The notes: generated from the letters alone by a model not told the origin. A stretch of 64,000 nt of DNA from Mytilus californianus (GCF_021869535.1 NW_026262669.1:930001-994000); one strand, 5' to 3'; positions 38,205 through 50,845 are shown, counted from the stretch's first letter. Program-made: numbers and translations.

Positions 38205-38990
38205 CAGTTTTAAATATTATTCAGTGATCCCATATTGTGGATACGATATTATCATCAGTGAAATATTATCAACTGTTTACATAATATAATACAATAAAAT
38301 CTTACTGTTGGATAAATTGCAAACTGCGGTTTGAGGAATTATCGCTATTATTTGGCACACTTGGATTATACACTTTGTTACGTTCAGTTGGAAGTGAAAC
38401 ATGAAATAAATATACTAAACAGAAGATGAATTTTTGGACATTATGTGAATTTCTGTCTGTTATTGTGGATTCATTATTTTTCGTGATATACCATTTTTTG
38501 TTTTGATGTGTTGATAAACGATAACAACGTATTTAAATGTTTAACGAAATATACATTTTGTAAAGTCTTGTATGGATACTACGGCAAAACTACAAAGTCA
38601 AATATCCACGAAAATACAAATGTCCATCAATCCACGCAAATTGGTATCCAAGAAAAAAAACAGAATCCACTATAGTTAAATTTTGTTAATTTGAAAATAT
38701 ACTGTTGTCTTGGATAAATGATTTTGAATTAGTTGTTATTGGCTTTCAACTAGCGTAACCTAACTTCGAGTACTTTTTGGTCGCAACTGTGAGTCTTTAA
38801 TGTTTTTGATAGTCATGTGTATCCATTTTGTCGATCTAATGAGTCAAGCTCTTTCCAACAATTGTTTAAAGTTTCTCAGTATGATAAGCTGTGATACCAT
38901 CTGCTTAGGGGATTGGATCCCGCAACCATGTTTAGCAAAAAAATATTATTTTTGTGCCTGTCACCTATCAGAAGCGTTTTAGTTTTGTTT
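38205..38990 (+). repeat. Old duplicated segment, partner at 27,805-28,740
   Basis: See the shared blocks listed for the partner. This copy lacks the palindromic insertion that precedes the other one. Confidence 0.6.
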
Positions 38991-39029
38991 CTGTATACAT
39001 GCATCACATCTCGTTGAAATGTTTCACAT

Positions 39030-39710
39030 TGTAGCTTGTCGTAGTCGTTTACAGCTTGATGTGCGATATGGGTATTGGTCATTGTCAAAGAAAGATCGGT
39101 GACCTAATACTGATAAGATCTGCGTCATTTGGTCTCTAGTGGATACATGAAGTTGTCTAAATGGCAATAATACCACATCTCTACATTGTATATTCATGTT
39201 ATTTAATTGTTTCTCTTGATCTTTTCTTTGACGCCCTATTAAGTCGTTACAGTAAGGGTTTGTCCAGGATTGATTCAAATTAATGTGAATGGTTTGCATT
39301 AACTTTTATATGATATTTTATTTTCTTATTTGTGTCATTTTATTCAGAGAAACAAGCAATACACAACATGCTTTCATGCACATGTTTTTAAAAGCGTCGA
39401 GCATTGAATGTCAATGGATCATGTATTACAAATAGGCAAACAGTTTAAGTTACGAGTTTATAAATCTATGTTCCAAATCGAACGCGACACATTATCGTAA
39501 AATTATTGGTTGATGGATAAGTAACTATTGTCTGAATCTGCTGTGGAAATTGTTAGAACTGTAAGCTCTGATCATACGACATGAACAGAACTAACGATAG
39601 CACAGAACATGAGGATATTTCAATTCAAGGAAAATTTAACCAAAAAAATAATAAAAATGAAAAGAATTTGACATGCTATAACAAACTTTTGAAAATTAAA
39701 AAGTGAAAAA
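39030..39710 (+). repeat. Old duplicated segment, partner at 30,150-30,790
   Basis: Same order of blocks as at 30.2-30.8 kb, with a repeat A-like piece at its left end (39,040-39,180). Confidence 0.6.
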
Positions 39711-39719
39711 GTGAAAAAA

Positions 39720-41680
39720 AAAAGGTCATTGGTCCCCGATGTCATTGTAAAAGATCCCAGGACCTTTGTTTGAAGAGATAAAGTTAATTTTGGCTTTTTC
39801 AAAAATGTTAACAAGGGTTACTGTAATTTCAGAAATTTTTGCGAGGCTTTTATTAATGCGAATATTGCGACTGGGTGAGTATCGGAATACTGAGAACTCG
39901 CATTCTAAAATTGATACACATACTGTATGAAGTTATTTCCGAAATCGCAATGATTAATGTTGCATTTTTGTCCATTCCTAAAAAATCGAAATAATAAATG
40001 CACACAATAATTTCTGAAGTAACAGTATGCGTTACGGATATGTCAAATCATTTCAGTAAAAATGTAACAAAGTTATGCCTTATTGGCCCAAACATTTTTT
40101 CACTGTTCACGATTTGTGTACATATAATGATTTATGAGATATTTCTTAATGAAGTATAAGGTCAAAGGTCAAGGTCAACTTAACGATTCCTGTACGTATT
40201 AGGGTTTATGAGATATCCCAAAAAATAGTAGTGAGGTCAAATGTAAAGGTCAAAGTAAAAAAAGCTTTAAAACACACTTAAAACCATTCAAATAGGTCAA
40301 AACCACATAATATGCTATCTGGGACATGATCTTGACCTTTTACTTTGTGACCCTTGTCAAGATCATTGGTCCTTAATGTCATTGCTGAAGACCCAATGGG
40401 GGTAGGACCTTTGGTTTAATAGTTAAAGCTAATTTTGTCTTTTAAGGAACCGTTAACGAGGGTAATGCCCCTCACGGCAAGGTCAAATCTTTTCGGTCAA
40501 ATGTAACAAAGTTACGCCTTAATGACACAAACATTTTCCACTATTCCAGACGTCTGTAAGTATAATGGTTTCTGAGATTATCCCATAACAAGGTATAAGG
40601 CCAAAGGTCAACAAAGAAAACTAAAGACTAAGTAACACGAACCCCAACTAAATCTAGGGGTCATCTCAGGTGATTCAGAAGGGTAAGCAGGTCCTGCTTC
40701 ATATGTGCACCCGTCATGTTGCTCATGTTAGTACAAACCCGGTAATAAGTCTAATTCGGTAAGTGACATAAAGTTGGACCTCAAGGTTTTAACATTCTTC
40801 ACTATTCAAGATTTTTGTAAGCATAATTGTTTTTGAGATATCCTATAAAAGGTTGTAAGATAAAAGGTCAAGGTTAACCCTTACAAAGCTTTAAAACACA
40901 CATAAAATCCTTAAAATAAGGTCAAACACACAAAATTCGCTATCTCGAACATAACATTGAAATTTGACCTTTTGAATTTTGTCGAAGTCATTGGTCGAAG
41001 ATGTCATTTGTAAGACCACATTGGTCTTAGACCTTTGGTTTTAGAGTAAAAGCTAATTCAGACGTTTCAGAAACTGTCAACGGGGATTATTACCCTTACA
41101 GAAAGGTCAAATATCTTCGGTCAGAATGTAACAAAGTTGCGCCTTACTGATTTAATAAAGGCAACAGTAGTATACCGGTGTTCAAAAGTTATAAATCGAT
41201 TGAGAGCAAACTAATCCGTATTACAAACTAAAACCGAGGGTACCACATCAACGGTAAGAGGAAAACAAAGGAACAACAGGAACACTGAAGTACAACAAAA
41301 ACAAACATTTTCAATTATTCAAGACTTTTGTGAGTGTAATGGTTTCTGAGTTCATCCCATAACAAGGGGTTATGTCATAAGGTCAAGGTCATTTTTGAAA
41401 TTTGACCTTGAGGACTTTTCAAGGTCAAATGAATTGATGATCATAAGTGAATTTCCTAGGTGACTACGACTTACGGTTTCTAAGATGTAGTGGCCAAATG
41501 ACATCTGTGAATTTTCAATGGGGTATTACCCTACCAATGAATCTCTGGATATTTTGAAACTAAATGTAACGAAACAGCAAGGAATGGTTCTGAACAAATT
41601 CCATCCGTTGTTTTTTCTCTATCTATAACGGTTACGGTGTTCATCCTATAACAAGGTTTTTAGGTTTCGGGCAGATAAAT
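39720..41680 (+). repeat. Degenerate ~630 bp tandem array rich in AGGTCA
   Basis: Units start near 39,725, 40,366 and 40,988, each opening with 'ggtcc(c/t)..atgtcatt' and containing 'aaccgttaacg(g/a)gg' and 'aacaaagttacgcctta' or variants. A fourth unit lies at 43,840-44,120 beyond an insertion. Repeat H (40,622-40,765) and repeat I (41,160-41,310) are inserted into units 2 and 3. AGGTCA hexamers recur many times. No coding signal. Confidence 0.65.
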
Positions 41681-41919
41681 CCGGACCGACAAAATTTTAC
41701 GACTCACAGGGTGACTTCCGGATAGGTAATTGTGACATCGATACAAAGTGTGAACCAGAAAGCAACATGTCTTACTGTTACGGATGAAAATTTTGTCAAA
41801 ATTTGGCGAAAAAAAAAAAAATTAAAATGTCAATTGTTCGTGAACAATTGAGAGGTCTTTCCTTTTCGTCATGTGAAATATATGGTTAAATAGATGTAAA
41901 ATGCATTGAAAAGCATTAG

Positions 41920-42383
41920 GGTGTAATATCACCAAATCATAGTACGTCACATCCGGTTGCATACGAAAATAGGTCGAATAAAAATATTCCCTTGAATTTG
42001 ACAGTTGTAGGTAATTGATCCTACATTTCATTGCAGTAGAACATTTCTGAGTCATAAACATATATCTTGGGTATTTCAAAGCACCATTATTTCTTTATTT
42101 GGGGTTTCTATAGAATATTTTGGAAACTTGAGGTTACATGGTTACTAAAGCTTGTACACAGTTGAAAAAGGGGGAACATTTGATTGGTTAACTTCCAGTG
42201 ATGGTTATTTTCTTATATGCAATGAAATGTTATGTAAAAAATTTTCTATAGTACTGGACAGGATAAATCTTTACTCATGCCAAGTATTTCTTTATTTGAA
42301 ACAAAGATAAATTCTGCACAATTTTTTGAAAAGTGCAAATTTAACAAAGACTAATTGGGGAAAATCAATGGTGGTATTTAACC
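41920..42383 (+). mobile_element. MITE with GGTGTAATACCACC termini, copy 2
   Basis: Near-identical in layout to 43,287-43,748. The terminal motif is mutated at both ends (GGTGTAATATCACC; GGTATTTAACC). Confidence 0.75.
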
Positions 42384-43286
42384 TAATATGGGAAGCTGTA
42401 CATGCACCTTTGACCTTGTGAGTACTCTCATGTGTTAAAATTTCTTGCTATTTAAGTGAAATATTACAAATAATGAAATATTCTAAGTGGATTGAGTCTC
42501 CAAAATACATTTTATGAGAAAATTTCCTTGAAATAGGACTTTACCATGAATATAAGTTGACAGAACAAGCCATACTTAGAGTATTGGGGAGCTTTTTCTC
42601 CTTATTTCTTATATTCTGCTATACTAGAAAAATTTTCCTACGAAATACTTTTATAAATATATAGTTTTGAGTAAATGGAATTATTTTTAAAGCAGTAACA
42701 ACAAATTATTCACCATAAAAGAAGTTTTTTATGTCCCTCTCTGGAACGCGGCGTAAATTTAAGTTTTACGTAAGGACTTATTTAAACCTCCTTGGAGACA
42801 GTAAACTTTTATACGGATAATTCATTCAGCTTGAATACTTCAATTAATCATTTATTATAACATTTCTATCATAAATGAGTGAAAGCTATCCCAAAATTTT
42901 TATTTATTTGCCTAAAAAGTAGAAATTTTGAGGAAATGAGAGGTATAAATGGACCAAAAGAGACCTTATAAGGAAGACAAAGAGGTCCATTAGTAGTATT
43001 TATCATCCTAAAGTCATCTTTTGTATCATATTCAACTGATTGTAGGCAGATGAGATAAATATTTGATCATTTATTGGTCCACACTATATGCTATCATGAT
43101 GCGGCTTGGTTTGGATTTTTCGAAGAAATTTTGCTCGAATCGCTGTAGATGTCGTCTTACATTATATTAGATTTTTCTCAAACTATTGAACTGATTATGA
43201 CAAAACTTGACAGGAATGCTTGAAATAACCAGTATTACAAAGGACAAAAGTCACATTCAGTTTATTTAACAAAAAAGTCTTCTTTA
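42384..43286. other. Spacer between two direct MITE copies
   Basis: About 900 bp of AT-rich DNA with no feature. The two flanking copies are in the same orientation, so this could be a composite insertion that split the tandem array. Confidence 0.4.
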
Positions 43287-43748
43287 GGTGTAATACCACC
43301 AAATCATAGTATGTCACATCCAGTTGCATACGAAAATAGGTCGAATAAAAATCCTTTGAATTTGACAGTTGTAGGTATTTGATCCTACATTTCATTGCAG
43401 TAGAACATTTCTGAGTCATAAACATATATCTTGGGTATTTCAAAGCACCATTATTTCTTTATTTGGGGTTTCTATAGAATATTTTGGAAACTTGAGGTTA
43501 CATGGTTACTAAAGCTTGTACACAGGTTAAAAAAGGGGGAAAATTTGATTGGTTAACTTCCAGTGATGGTTATTTTCTTATATGCAATGAAATAATATGT
43601 GAATTTTTTTCTATAGTACTGGACAGGATAAATCTTTACTCATGCCAAGTATTTCTTTATTTGAAACAAAGATAAATTCTGCACAATTTTTTGAAAGGTG
43701 CAAATTTAACAAAGACTAATAGGGGAAAATCAATGGTGGTATTACACC
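43287..43748 (+). mobile_element. MITE with GGTGTAATACCACC termini, copy 3
   Basis: 462 bp with intact inverted ends. It is the best-preserved copy together with the one at 6,428. Confidence 0.8.
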
Positions 43749-43759
43749 TTAAACGCACA

Positions 43760-44120
43760 TAAAACCCTTAAAATATGGTTAAAAAAAAATCACGACTGGT
43801 CATGACCATGCCTTCAACCTGATGACCTTTGTGACAAAGATCATTGGTCCCCGGTGTTCTTGCTAAATACATAATGGTTAGGAAATTTTGATTTTGAGTT
43901 TAACCTAGTTTTTTCCTTCCGGAAACCGTTAACGGGGGTTACGCCTTTACGGATAGGTCAAATCTCTTCGGTCGAAATGTACCAAAGTTGCGCCTTGATG
44001 ACCAAAACATGTTTCACTTTTGACGATTCCTGTGCGTATAAGGGTTAAGTATGAATGTCAAAGGTCAAGGACAACATGATAAAAGCTTTAAAACACACTT
44101 AAAACCCTTTAAGGTGGTAT
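43760..44120 (+). repeat. Displaced unit of the AGGTCA-rich tandem array
   Basis: Contains 'ggtccccggtgttcttgct', 'aaaccgttaacgggggtta' and 'gtcaaaggtcaagg', matching the array at 39.7-41.7 kb. Confidence 0.6.
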
Positions 44121-44689
44121 GGGTGTCTACAATAAAAATGATAAATTTTCCTCAAACTTCGTGGATATTTCAAAAACACAGTAATAATTTTAGGTCAGAG
44201 AAAAATCAAATAGATTTTTCACAAACTGAAAAATGGGTGCAATTAGGCTAATTTCTCAATGAATATATACGGAATATATGCAAAACACATATTTGGTTCA
44301 ATACCCACAGAAAAAAAAATAACAGAAGTTCCTCATGTTTTATGACTGAAAAGCTAGGTGTCTGTATTTTGTAAAATTAAAATAAAATTTTGGGGTCACC
44401 GGCAATATAAGAGAATTAATCTACTTCTTATAACCAGTTTACCATGGAAACGGACTGTAAAAAAAAAACTATTTTTACTAATGAAGAACTTTGGTAGCAA
44501 CAAATCTTTAAGACTTTCGATGAGAATTTGATAACTTTGGAAGGGTAATAAGGTACATATGGGTGCAGTCCTAACCTGTCCAAAATTTAACTTAAAGCTG
44601 ACTTTTTGACTGCTTTCCAAGTTAATTTAAGAAATTTTAAGCAGAAAAGCAAGTTAACTTCATCGGCGGTAGACCAATCCTAGGTCTGA

Positions 44690-44870
44690 TTTTTAGGACT
44701 GCTGCAGATCTATTGACAAGTCTGCTCCAGACCAGATTTGTGGACAAGTCTGCTATTGACCGGTCCTGAGGACAGGTGTGCCCAGACCAGACCTGAGGAT
44801 AGGTCTGCTCCATACCAGACATATGCACAGGTCTGCCCCAGACCAGACCTGTGGACAGGTCTGCTTATGT
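44690..44870 (+). repeat. Minisatellite built on a palindromic unit
   Basis: About six units of roughly 29 bp based on 'ccagacctgtggacaggtct', each containing the dyad CAGACCTG...CAGGTCTG. It is visibly more GC-rich than its surroundings. Confidence 0.75.
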
Positions 44871-44965
44871 TAGATTGCCGTGTTAAAGAATTTTCATATT
44901 AGACCTGAGCTTTTATTATGTAAACAATAATCGTATTGGTCCTATTTCCCAGTACAGCAAATTAC

Positions 44966-45783
44966 TATAAAACTGAAAATGGAAATTGAGAATGTCTCAA
45001 AGAGACAACAACCCTACCAAAGGGCATAAAACAGTCCAAGGTCACTTACTGGTCTACAGCACAGCAAGATCATCCCGCACCCGGAGGCGGGCTTCAGCTG
45101 GACGCTAAACAAAAAATGTGTACTAGTTCAGTGAAAATCGACGTCACACTAAAATCCGAAACATATAAATGAACAAAAAGAAAGAAGCCAATGTAGAATA
45201 AAAAAACGGACAGCAATACGCACAGTAAAACTCAGTTTATAAGAAGTCCGAGTCCGATGTCAGAATAGTAAAACAGAAGAAACTAAGCAAAATGCCAGTG
45301 ATACATAAATTAACAAAGGACTACTAGCAGTTACTGACATGCGAGCTACAGACCTCAATTAAACTGATTGAAATAATATGTCTTCATCATATGGAAATCA
45401 AGCACAAACCCTGCGGTTAGGGGTTTAGTATCATATCATAATAACATATATGAGAAGAACATAACTCGTATCATGCCAACAACTGGTTTTAGAATATATA
45501 TGTTTATTTTCGATGCAAAGACCCTATGAGTGAATCAATATTTATCCCAAAATATGCCATCTTAAATGATCTGACAACAGTATCGTAACTATATCCCTTC
45601 TGAATAAGTCTGTTTAAAGGTTTGGTTAGCTTTTGAGGTGAATTTACGCCATTTGTGTGATTTGTATAGAATATTACCATAAAAGATTGGATGTGAAATA
45701 CCTGAACGTATAGGATGTCTGCATGTTGAATTATATTTACGAATGATGTCCTTGTACCGTTGATAAAATTTAGTAATATATGT
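44966..45783 (-). pseudogene. 5'-truncated Naiad-type PLE copy
   Basis: On the minus strand the frames read 'TKFYQRYKDIIRKYNSTC' and 'GISHPIFYGNILYK', then, after a frameshift near 45,650, 'LTKPLNRLIQKGYSYDTVV' and 'YFGINIDSLIGSLHRK' followed by TAA. This is the C-terminus of the element found whole at 57 kb. About 540 bp of the matching 3' region follow, ending in 'gacattctcaatttccattt'. The 5' break abuts a repeat A piece at 45,784. A SECIS-like stem-loop is kept at about 45,397-45,434. Confidence 0.8.
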
Positions 45784-45829
45784 AGTTGTCTCGTTGGCCA
45801 CATACCACATCTCCTTATTTTATATTCAT

Positions 45830-46300
45830 GTTGTTTACTTGTTGCTTTTGGTTTTTTTCTGACGCCTGTTTGAGTAATTACTGAAATGAAGGTTTCTTTT
45901 AAGATTGGATCAAGTTAATGAAAATGTTTTGCAATAGCTTCATATTATTTGTAATTGTTCTTACTTGTGTCATTTTATTCATCAAAACAAGCAATATAAA
46001 TTGTGTTTTCATGAACATTGTTTTAAAAGTGTCAACCCTTAAATGTCAATAAGGATGATGTATTGCAAATAGGCAAACAGTTTACATTTATAGTTTGTAA
46101 AGGTATGTTCAAATCCGAACGCGAAACATTATCGCTAAAGTAATTGGTTAATGAAACATACTGTCTAAATCTGCTTTTGAAATTGATACACTTTTTACCT
46201 GGTGAACACATGAAATGAGACGAATTAGAGACTGCACATACAAGGGGAATATTTGAATTTTAGAAAAAGTAAAAAATGCAAATAATACTAAAAAGTAAAC
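45830..46300 (+). repeat. Third copy of the 30.2 kb duplicated segment
   Basis: Shares 'caagcaatataaattgtgtt', 'aggcaaacagttta' and 'gaacgcgaaacattatcg' with 39.3-39.5 kb. Confidence 0.55.
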
Positions 46301-46324
46301 GAATTAGAAATACTTAAACAAATA

Positions 46325-46620
46325 GTGTCGAGCCTCTCCCATGTAAGGAACATCTAGCATCTTTTAGTCTTGTGTGTGTTCTTTTTGTCTTAATTTTGAT
46401 TCAATAGTGGGTGTCGGAGTTAAGTGTGGCGTCCTTTTCGTTGAACTAACATATATTATTGTTAAGAGGCCAGCTGAAGCACACCTACGTGTGCAAGATG
46501 TTTAAACTGCGTTGAAGACATATTGGTGGTCTTTGGCTGTGTTCTGCCCATTAATTGGATTGTTGTCTCTTTGAAACATTCCACGTTTCCAATCTTTATT
46601 CTTATAAAGATTTATAGAAA
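46325..46620 (+). repeat. Naiad-type PLE 3'-end fragment
   Basis: Matches the last ~290 bp of the full element (61,110-61,374): 'ggccagctgaag', 'gttgaagaca', 'attgttgtctctttgaaaca', 'ttccacgtttccaatcttta'. No coding part is attached. Confidence 0.65.
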
Positions 46621-47814
46621 AAAAAAGGGTACAACAAGCAATATAACTAAAGTGAAGTGACATAAAGGAATTAAAAAAACATTAAAAAAAAAAAAATAAA
46701 TAAAGAGAAACATTAAAGAAAAGACGAAATGGAAAACCTATCGAGGATTACTGAATTGAAAAACGGTGAACCTCAATCGCAGACAACACAACATGAAATT
46801 CAATGATAGCCAATATGTCAAATTGTTTCTGACGTTCAATGAACAAGAGTTGAACAAACATTTGTTTTCACTATTTGTGATCATATAAAATAGGCAGGAT
46901 TACTATGGTACTCTCTTTTTGCTATATGAACGCTATGTCAAAGACAGATTAATTGAAAGTACCTTTTAGGATGAAGATAGTTTAAAGTATGTTTTTATTT
47001 AAACAGCAATTATATGATGATATAGTACCATAAACACATGGGAAAAGTTGAAGGGCATACACACTATTTTTCACCTTGTTATTTCAAATATGTAATAAAA
47101 AATATACCTTCATGTGCTAAATTTAGAGATAAATTTTAGACATTTACTTACAATTTATTTTTCTTGAAATTTCTATCCGTTAGTAAGACATACTTAACCT
47201 TTTTGTTTCAAAAGAAAAACACATGCAGATTTTTGTAAAATGATTATGGTACAAAATTATGGTCTTTATTTGTGTAACAATTCTTAAGCAATAATTCATT
47301 TTTTGTCAAATTTTCATGATTTAAAAACAAAACATCCTTTTTTGCTAATTATTTATCTAATTAAAAAAAATCATCGGTGATTTCTTCATAAAAATTATAT
47401 TCATATAGAATCAGGTCAAATGTAATTTAAAAAAGCGGGGTCCATGCACTCGTGTTCAAGCTAATGATTAAAATCACTCGAAAAATGCATCTTTTCCCGT
47501 TATCATGTTAATGTCGCCGTTTGACGTTTCAAAAAATTACATTTTACGTAAGCAACGTCATTACCTCCCTTGTAACTGTATCGTATTCCTTAAAAAAGTA
47601 AAATCACAAAAATACTGAATAAGAGATTGTAAAAAAACAAGTTCATGACATAAGCGTATTTTTACAAAATGGGATAAAAGATATAATTGAGAATTAACTC
47701 AGCATTAAGACGAACATTGTTGAACATTACACTCATTCAAATGCTAAATATGTAGATACAATTATTGCCTATCCTAACTTCTTTAAATTAACAAAATTAC
47801 AATTGTTAAAGAAA

Positions 47815-47910
47815 AATAACAAAAATACAGAACTCCAAGGAAAATTCAAAACGGAAAGTCCCTTATCAAAAGGAAAGTCCCTAATCAAACAGAAAGTCCC
47901 TTATCGTAAG
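47815..47910 (-). repeat. Dispersed repeat G fragment
   Basis: Contains 'aaattcaaaacggaaagtcc' followed by two shortened repetitions of 'ggaaagtcc'. Same family as 50,635-50,845. Confidence 0.6.
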
Positions 47911-48066
47911 TGTCTGGTTAGTCTATAGCATGATGGAAACGTTTATGGTTACCTACGTTTTCAAGACCATAACATAACCCAAAGAGGTTTAAAATGTGTG
48001 TCCTGTCCATGGAAGCTATTATTTAGATCGAGTGTCACAAATTATGTTTTACATGCACATACTCAC

Positions 48067-48147
48067 TCTACTGTTAACACCGTCTCCATTCCGAATTAAC
48101 ATTTCAGCAACTTCTAAGTTTTTGGCTAAATCGAGAGGTGATTGATT
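48067..48147 (-). CDS. Ankyrin-repeat exon (81 nt, short repeat)
   Basis: An acceptor TATGACAG, an exon of 27 codons and the donor GTGAGT. It encodes NQSPLDLAKNLEVAEMLIRN followed by GDGVNSR. It is a shortened ankyrin repeat: PLDLAK replaces the usual PLHLAA, the helix turn lacks three residues as in its sisters at 52,566 and 53,723, and the C-terminal Asp-Asn loop is cut short just before the donor. The boundaries are phase 0. It lies just outside tandem unit 1 and looks like an older copy of the exon type at 53,723. Confidence 0.7.
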
Positions 48148-48481
48148 CTGTCATAAAATAAAACAAACAACGACAGTGTATTGCTACCATTTAGCAGAAC
48201 CAAAGTACCGGTTTAGAGTGTTTGCTACATTGTAGAGCCATGACTATTAAATCTCAATGGCCAATCAGGCAATGTCACATATCTAAAATTGTAATCTTAT
48301 ACGACATCAATCAATTATGAAAATGTCTGTATATTTTCGACTGTTTATACAAATTTTCAACTTTCGAAATTAAATCAACAAATGAACCGTGTGACTACTC
48401 TGTGTAAGGAACTCTATTCTCACAAACACAACAAACATGTAAATTATTGTTCAATATACAGTTCACAAAACATAAACAGAT

Positions 48482-48520
48482 CCCCCTCCTCCCCCCCCCC
48501 CCAAACCCCCCTCCACCAAA
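48482..48520 (-). other. G-quadruplex-capable tract at the duplication edge
   Basis: The plus strand is nearly pure C with short breaks (CCCCC, C14, CCCCCC), so the minus strand has several runs of three or more G's close together. The tract starts about 25 bp inside the unit boundary and recurs at 54,755-54,790. Confidence 0.6.
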
Positions 48521-48688
48521 ATCAGCATGCGACATGCATCTTAACAACGAATATAAGATTCAAAGTTGCGCGGTGGTTTTTTTGAAAAATGACAATAAAG
48601 GACACCACACCAAGATACAGTTGAAAAGTTATATGTATAAATTAAAAAAAAAAACAAAAAAAAATAACTGACAGGTATGATCCTTTAC

Positions 48689-48787
48689 CTCGTTATTCCT
48701 TGCATTTACATCTGCATGAGCATTTATTAATTCAGTGACGATTTGAAGATCATCAGCTTCTGTTGCCAAATGAAGAGCAGTCCTTAT
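48689..48787 (-). CDS. Ankyrin-repeat exon (99 nt), unit 1
   Basis: Acceptor ATTTCAG, donor GTAAAG, 33 codons in phase 0. It encodes IRTALHLATEADDLQIVTEL and then INAHADVNARNNE. TALHLAT and ADVNARNN are the standard ankyrin helix and loop positions. The partner exon at 54,962 differs at three bases, all of which change the amino acid (I/M, N/I, N/K). Confidence 0.8.
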
Positions 48788-49329
48788 CTGAAATATAGAC
48801 TAGTTTGTAATAATATATATAATCAGATAAGGGATTGGCTCTCTCACACATGTCTGTAGTAACGCTGCCTAAATTATCTATTAGCTGATTGACCTCAAGC
48901 TTTCCATCAGAGTACACCAATACATCTCCATAAGTTGTGTCGATGGTGTTGCTCCTGTCAAGTACACATCCGATTCAACACTATGCCTTCATTTAACAGT
49001 ACGTTTTCAAGATGTTTCGTTACATAATTTAATATTCAACGGATGCTATTTTCATAGCAAAGTAAAATCTTATTTGTATTAAGCACATATCAAGTGATTC
49101 GTTGATTGCTAGCCTTCAAAGGTGAGCTAGTGAGATTACATACATACTTCCGTTTTTTCAGTAAATCATCTCAATGAGCCTTTACCACTCAAACTCAGAA
49201 AGCAGACAATCGTTATATTTGAGACCGAATTATCGAGTCTCATTTCAACACTTGTAAACCGATGTTGACAAGAAACAGCCGAGTTTACATTAACACCTCT
49301 TAAAAGACATAACAAACTTATTTTTTATA

Positions 49330-49442
49330 GTTTCGGTTTTGCTCATTGTTGAAGGCCGTACAGTGACCTATAGTTGTAATCTTTTATGTCAATTGGTTTT
49401 TTGTGGAGAGATGTTTCATTGGCAATCCTACAACATCTTCTT
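49330..49442 (+). repeat. Dispersed repeat A copy in intron, unit 1
   Basis: 'cattgttgaaggccgtacag' and 'cattggcaatcctacaaca'; repeated at 55,610-55,715 by the segmental duplication. Confidence 0.65.
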
Positions 49443-50491
49443 ATATTTATATCAATAATTAATTATAAAATCAAGTTCAGTCTCCAGATTTATCTATTGC
49501 AGTAAATGTAGTACTGTTCAGTCAATTTGCTTGCAGTCATGAAGGACATATTCAGTCTGTGTTACCTGAACAAAGAACCAACACACGTAATTATCTAAAG
49601 CAGTTTAGGGTTATATTAAAGACCACATTCGACAATTTTATCTAAATTGAGTATGAATGTTCAGGCTTAGCACATACAGGAAAAAAGATTCAAAAAACTC
49701 AACTGAAATCTAAAACGGTATAACAAAAAAAATGAAATACAAGTAATAACGTATTAAAATTCTTCCTTATCAAAAATAATAACGTTGGTTGCTGTACTTA
49801 ATTAGAAATATGATACCGCAGCTGCATTATTTTTTATTGTTTTTTGCTGTAGTATTTGAAAGAAGTATTGATTGGACAGCAGCAGTTCACACATGCATCT
49901 ACCACTTTTATCAACAGCCAAATAATCATAGAAAAAAATATTGGAAGGGAAAATTCCAATATGTGTTGGTTAATAAACAATATCACAAAATACTTCAAAA
50001 ACAAAGCCTGATACGAAATGACACTTTTTATTTGATTTCTGCAAACGAGAACATACATACAACAAAACCTTATAACTTTATATGTGTTATTACATTTATG
50101 ATGTTAACACGTTATTTATTGTATATATGTTAAAATTGATTGAATTATAAAGTGAATAAAAAACAGTCAGAGAATAATACTGTAATTCGCCTGTTGACTC
50201 TTTTTTCGTACCTCTTTTTCAGGGACGCGCTTTTTGGCTTATGTTTGTCTCCATGTCTTTGTTGCTTTCAAATGGTAATAAAATGTATGTATGAATGTTT
50301 AGATTCAAAGATGTTCGTTTCTCTGTTACCAAATAACAAGCTTTAAAAAAAAAAAAATTGTACTTTTATAGTTTATAAATAACAGAAATAAAAAAAAGCA
50401 GACACAATGGAAGGTCTGTGTCTTTGTTTCTTAGATAAAAGCCATTGAAAATTTGCTAATGATTGCTTCTTTCAATATTTGAAATACCTAC

Positions 50492-50590
50492 ATCGTTGGT
50501 CCTAGCATTTACATTTGCATTTTTTCTGATCAGGACTTTTGTCTTTTTAAATTGGCCGCTGTATGCTGCTTTGTGAAGAGGTGTCCATCC
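50492..50590 (-). CDS. Ankyrin-repeat exon (99 nt), unit 1
   Basis: Acceptor TTGTAG, donor GTAGGT, 33 codons in phase 0. It encodes GWTPLHKAAYSGQFKKTKVL and then IRKNANVNARTND, the most canonical ankyrin repeat in the window (G-TPLH-AA-G, then NVNARTND). Its partner at 56,765 differs by one base, Lys to Thr. Confidence 0.88.
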
Positions 50591-50634
50591 CTACAACGTA
50601 AATAAAACATTTGTTTGTAAAAAGTAAAACAACA

Positions 50635-50845
50635 AAAAATCCAAGCTACAAGGAAAATTCAAAACGGAAAGTCCCTTAACAATTGGCAAAATCAAAAGGT
50701 CAAACACATCCAACAAATGGAAAGCAACTGTCATATTCTTGACTTGGTACAGGCATATATGTAGAAAATGGCGGATTAAACCTGGTTTTAAAGCTAGCTT
50801 AACCTTTCACTTGTATGACAGTCCTATCAAATTATATTTTAATGA
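50635..50845 (-). repeat. Dispersed repeat G in intron, unit 1
   Basis: 'aattcaaaacggaaagtccc', 'caactgtcatattcttgact' and 'ggtacaggcatatatgtaga' recur at 51,645-51,885, 56,905-57,115 and 61,860-62,100, and reversed at 24,405-24,562. Confidence 0.65.

Noticed and set aside
41920-43748. LTR retrotransposon bounded by two direct repeats
   Set aside because: The direct copies have inverted termini of their own, the 0.9 kb between them has no coding remnant, and a third solo copy has the same ends. Two MITEs explain it better.
44637-44828. Frame with repeated W/C/S pattern
   Set aside because: Translation of the palindromic minisatellite.
49789-50133. 114-codon open frame, also present at 56,064-56,408
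   Set aside because: The two copies differ at 11 bases, nine of them amino-acid changing, and the frame starts with TTG inside an intron. This is no sign of a conserved protein.
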